Source: Paenibacillus dendritiformis (GTDB lineage Bacteria; Bacillota; Bacilli; Paenibacillales; Paenibacillaceae). Taken from it: a stretch of 64,000 bases of DNA. Location of the stretch: contig NZ_AP025344.1 of NCBI RefSeq assembly GCF_021654795.1, positions 3,038,501 through 3,102,500 of the forward strand, read 5' to 3'. Positions 62,501-64,000 of this stretch are shown piece by piece. The notes below the pieces were generated by a model. It searched no databases, was not told the DNA's origin, and was given only the letters and a program-made list of their open reading frames with translations. A program made the translations under genes and the position numbers. The stretch's first letter is position 1. Each line of letters starts with the position of its first letter.

Positions 62501-63739
62501 GCCTTGCGGCCCTTGCTCGCCCTGAGGTCCTTGAGGTCCTTGGTCGCCTTGCGGCCCTTGCTCGCCCTGAGGTCCTTGAGGTCCTTGGTCGCCTTGCGGC
62601 CCTTGTTCGCCCTGAGGTCCTTGAGGTCCTTGGTCGCCTTGCGGCCCTTGCTCGCCCTGAGGCCCTTGAGGTCCTTGGTCGCCTTGCGGCCCTTGCTCGC
62701 CCTGAGGCCCTTGAGGTCCTTGGTCGCCTTGCGGCCCTTGTTCGCCCTGAGGCCCTTGAGGTCCTTGGTCGCCTTGCGGCCCTTGTTCGCCCTGAGGTCC
62801 TTGAGGTCCTTGGAAGCCTTGAAGTCCTTGAGGTCCTTGAACGCCTTGCGGCCCTTGCTCGCCCTGAGGCCCTTGCGGTCCTTGGTCACCTTGAGGTCCT
62901 TGAACGCCTCGAGGTCCTTGCGGTCCTTGAGGTCCTTGAGCGCCTTGAGCGCCCCGAGGTCCTTGCGTGCCTTGAGGTCCTTGGAAGCCTTGAACGCCTC
63001 GCTGGCCTTGCGGTCCTTGAGGTCCTTGAGCGCCTTGAACGCCCCGAGGTCCTTGCGTGCCTTGAGGTCCTTGGAAGCCTTGAACGCCTCGAGGTCCTTG
63101 CGGTCCTTGAACGCCCTGAACGCCCTGTCCTTGAGGTCCTTGAGCACCTTGAACGCCCCGAGGTCCTTGCGTGCCTTGAGGTCCTTGGAAGCCTTGAACG
63201 CCTCGAGGTCCTTGCGGTCCTTGAACGCCCTGAACGCCCTGTCCTTGAGGTCCTTGAGCACCTTGAGGTCCTTGAGCACCTTGAGGTCCTTGAGGCCCTT
63301 GAGGTCCTGTCGGCCCAACTGCTCCACCTGTCCGCGCAGCCTCCAAATGAGTATTAATTGGATCGGCTACTACACTAACCACCCCGGCGTTGGGTACAAG
63401 AAATACCCTCAAAGTGTCGCCCGGATTGAAATTCATTTGAGCGGTGAAGTTTACTGTGAAAGGCAGGCCAGGTGGATTCGCATTTGGAACGAATATCTTT
63501 CCTGAGTTGTTAGGCCCCTCCAATACGAGTACGATGAAGTCCACAAGAGGGTCCGCCACAAGCAAAAGGCTGACGCTAATCGTATACACGCCACCCTCGC
63601 TGGCGACGAAGGTAGAAGTCGCTGGGTTGTACTCCCCGTTCATATCATATTCAACGGTTTGAAAGAATACATTGAACGGCCCTGGTTGTGTAATAAATTG
63701 ATTTGCACTCGATCGAGCTCTAAATGCGGATTCGGCCAA
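59585..63739 (-). CDS. collagen-like protein with N-terminal jelly-roll head and C-terminal collagen tail
   Basis: 1384 residues. The first about 138 residues form a C1q/TNF-like beta domain ([39 protein letters not shown]..., [21 protein letters not shown]). This is followed by about 415 collagen triplets to the last residues (GPQGLL). The triplets are [15 protein letters not shown] and GVQ, so Gln replaces most Pro/Thr and only one triplet in five to seven carries Thr. BclA has the reverse order. TTG 63739 follows GGAGGTGAC. A CATACTATA element (minus strand, 63807-63815) could be a sigma-K/E -10 box, though no -35 match was found. Likely a spore-surface filament protein with little O-glycosylation. 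Confidence 0.88.
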   Translation of the reverse strand: MAESAFRARSSANQFITQPGPFNVFFQTVEYDMNGEYNPATSTFVASEGGVYTISVSLLLVADPLVDFIVLVLEGPNNSGKIFVPNANPPGLPFTVNFTAQMNFNPGDTLRVFLVPNAGVVSVVADPINTHLEAARTGGAVGPTGPQGPQGPQGAQGPQGAQGPQGQGVQGVQGPQGPRGVQGFQGPQGTQGPRGVQGAQGPQGQGVQGVQGPQGPRGVQGFQGPQGTQGPRGVQGAQGPQGPQGQRGVQGFQGPQGTQGPRGAQGAQGPQGPQGPRGVQGPQGDQGPQGPQGEQGPQGVQGPQGLQGFQGPQGPQGEQGPQGDQGPQGPQGEQGPQGDQGPQGPQGEQGPQGDQGPQGPQGEQGPQGDQGPQGPQGEQGPQGDQGPQGPQGEQGPQGDQGPQGPQGEQGPQGDQGPQGPQGDQGPQGDQGPQGATGAQGPQGDQGPQGDQGPQGATGAQGPQGDQGPQGDQGPQGATGAQGPQGDQGPQGATGAQGPQGDQGPQGDQGPQGATGAQGPQGDQGPQGDQGPQGATGAQGPQGDQGPQGDQGPQGATGAQGPQGDQGPQGDQGPQGATGAQGPQGDQGPQGDQGPQGATGAQGPQGDQGPQGDQGPQGATGAQGPQGDQGPQGATGAQGPQGDQGPQGATGAQGPQGDQGPQGATGAQGPQGDQGPQGATGAQGPQGDQGPQGDQGPQGATGAQGPQGDQGPQGDQGPQGATGAQGPQGDQGPQGDQGPQGATGAQGPQGDQGPQGATGAQGPQGDQGPQGDQGPQGATGAQGPQGDQGPQGDQGPQGATGAQGPQGDQGPQGDQGPQGATGAQGPQGDQGPQGDQGPQGATGAQGPQGDQGPQGATGAQGPQGDQGPQGDQGPQGATGAQGPQGDQGPQGDQGPQGATGAQGPQGDQGPQGDQGPQGATGAQGPQGDQGPQGDQGPQGATGAQGPQGDQGPQGATGAQGPQGDQGPQGDQGPQGATGAQGPQGDQGPQGDQGPQGATGAQGPQGDQGPQGDQGPQGATGAQGPQGDQGPQGDQGPQGATGAQGPQGDQGPQGDQGPQGATGAQGPQGDQGPQGDQGPQGATGAQGPQGDQGPQGATGAQGPQGDQGPQGDQGPQGATGAQGPQGDQGPQGATGAQGPQGDQGPQGATGAQGPQGDQGPQGATGAQGPQGDQGPQGATGAQGPQGDQGPQGATGAQGPQGDQGPQGDQGPQGATGAQGPQGDQGPQGDQGPQGAIGAQGPQGDQGPQGATGAQGPQGDQGPQGDQGPQGATGAQGPQGDQGPQGDQGPQGATGAQGPQGDQGPQGDQGPQGATGAQGPQGDQGPQGDQGPQGATGAQGPQGDQGPQGDQGPQGATGAQGPQGDQGPQGATGAQGPQGPQGPQGLL
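59590..62480 (-). repeat. minisatellite of 63-base and 45-base collagen units
   Basis: A nearly perfect array encoding [25 protein letters not shown] 7-triplet units (63 bases) mixed with 5-triplet [15 protein letters not shown] units (45 bases), tens of copies. The N-terminal collagen part (62480-63325) is built of other, less regular units, in part 36-base ([12 protein letters not shown]) and in part longer. Because every unit is a multiple of 9 bases, long stop-free frames also arise in other frames on both strands. Confidence 0.88.
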
Positions 63740-64000
63740 CTGGATGTCACCTCCGTCTATTGATTCAGCTCCACTCTCAAAAAATTTAAGATAGTGAAGC
63801 CTTTAATATAGTATGTGGTAATGCGCGGCGAGCCTCGGCTTTTGCAGAGGTGGAACCGCATATTGGTGAATTGGCCGCAAACTTTATTGGCCGAGTAACC
63901 TGTTTTTAACGATAAAAATAAGCGGAACGAGCTTTGGGGAAGCGCTCGTTACAATGTATGGAAAAATAATCTGTACTAAAGAAGCCTGGGGAGGAAATCG
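63740..64000 (+). other. upstream region of a gene starting beyond the window
   Basis: No gene. Near the right edge GGGGAGG (about 63989-63995) looks like a ribosome binding site for a plus-strand gene starting just after 64000. Before it lie the dyad AACGAGC/GCTCGTT (63926-63950) and a TACAAT box (63950-63955), a possible promoter with operator. Confidence 0.45.

Noticed and set aside
59561..63505. Plus-strand open frames of over 1000 codons across the second collagen gene
   Set aside because: They are read from the repeat array in wrong frames (LRSLSAS- and LEVLERQ-type periodic sequence) and have no RBS; the minus-strand frame encodes a real head domain and has an RBS and terminator.

Overview
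The window looks like a chromosomal segment of a spore-forming Firmicute of the Paenibacillaceae, most likely Paenibacillus. The evidence is strong GGAGG-type ribosome binding sites, frequent GTG/TTG starts, mixed GC near 50 %, YheC/YheD and YkoP-type sporulation-era proteins, BclA-like collagen glycoproteins, a secreted multidomain chitinase and a heterocycloanthracin/sonorensin-type TOMM bacteriocin cluster. No rRNA, tRNA, CRISPR array or intact mobile element was seen. This is by reading only; no searches were run.

Layout. 1-8.4 kb: a truncated metallophosphoesterase, an MGDG-synthase-like glycosyltransferase, a MoxR ATPase/VWA protein pair, an EamA transporter divergent from a MocR regulator, and a Bcr/CflA-type drug exporter behind a 15-codon leader peptide and an RBS-sequestering repeat. 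8.4-10.2 kb: an interspersed-repeat array running into a broken aminoglycoside-phosphotransferase-like gene. 10.3-18.7 kb: a CPBP protease, a frameshifted small secreted protein next to a two-component system, YkoP- and YheC/D-like proteins, 3-methyladenine glycosylase, an orphan acyl-CoA dehydrogenase/type II thioesterase pair and a small membrane protein. 18.9-26 kb: an SGNH hydrolase, a prenyl-diphosphate synthase fused to a large N-terminal domain, an HpaB pseudogene, an ABC-F ATPase and a DUF5316-like protein. 26-31 kb: a repeat-rich intergenic region and a double-GH18 chitinase. 31-36 kb: an SDR, a methyltransferase remnant, an RRNPP-type receptor with its own Phr-like peptide gene, and an AraC regulator with proline dehydrogenase.

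36.4-43 kb is the TOMM locus: a 17-cysteine precursor, a maturation protein, a cyclodehydratase/YcaO fusion ending in PxPxP, and a SagB dehydrogenase. A His-Pro-Trp repeat protein lies convergent to it. Next come a decayed copy of part of the araC locus, a 1308-residue protein ending in a GH5 glycosidase, and a GntR/ABC/CPBP operon with a near-ideal promoter and palindromic operator. The last 13 kb holds gene remnants, a 318-triplet GXT collagen protein with a BclA-like C-terminal domain and a sigma-K-like promoter, two glycosyltransferases likely to decorate it, IS110 debris, and a second collagen protein of opposite topology (globular head first, collagen tail last) on the other strand.

The collagen glycoprotein and the TOMM precursor both carry AC-N17-CATAAAATA promoter-like elements. 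This suggests that much of the right half is expressed in the mother cell late in sporulation, supplying spore-surface proteins and possibly a spore-timed antimicrobial.
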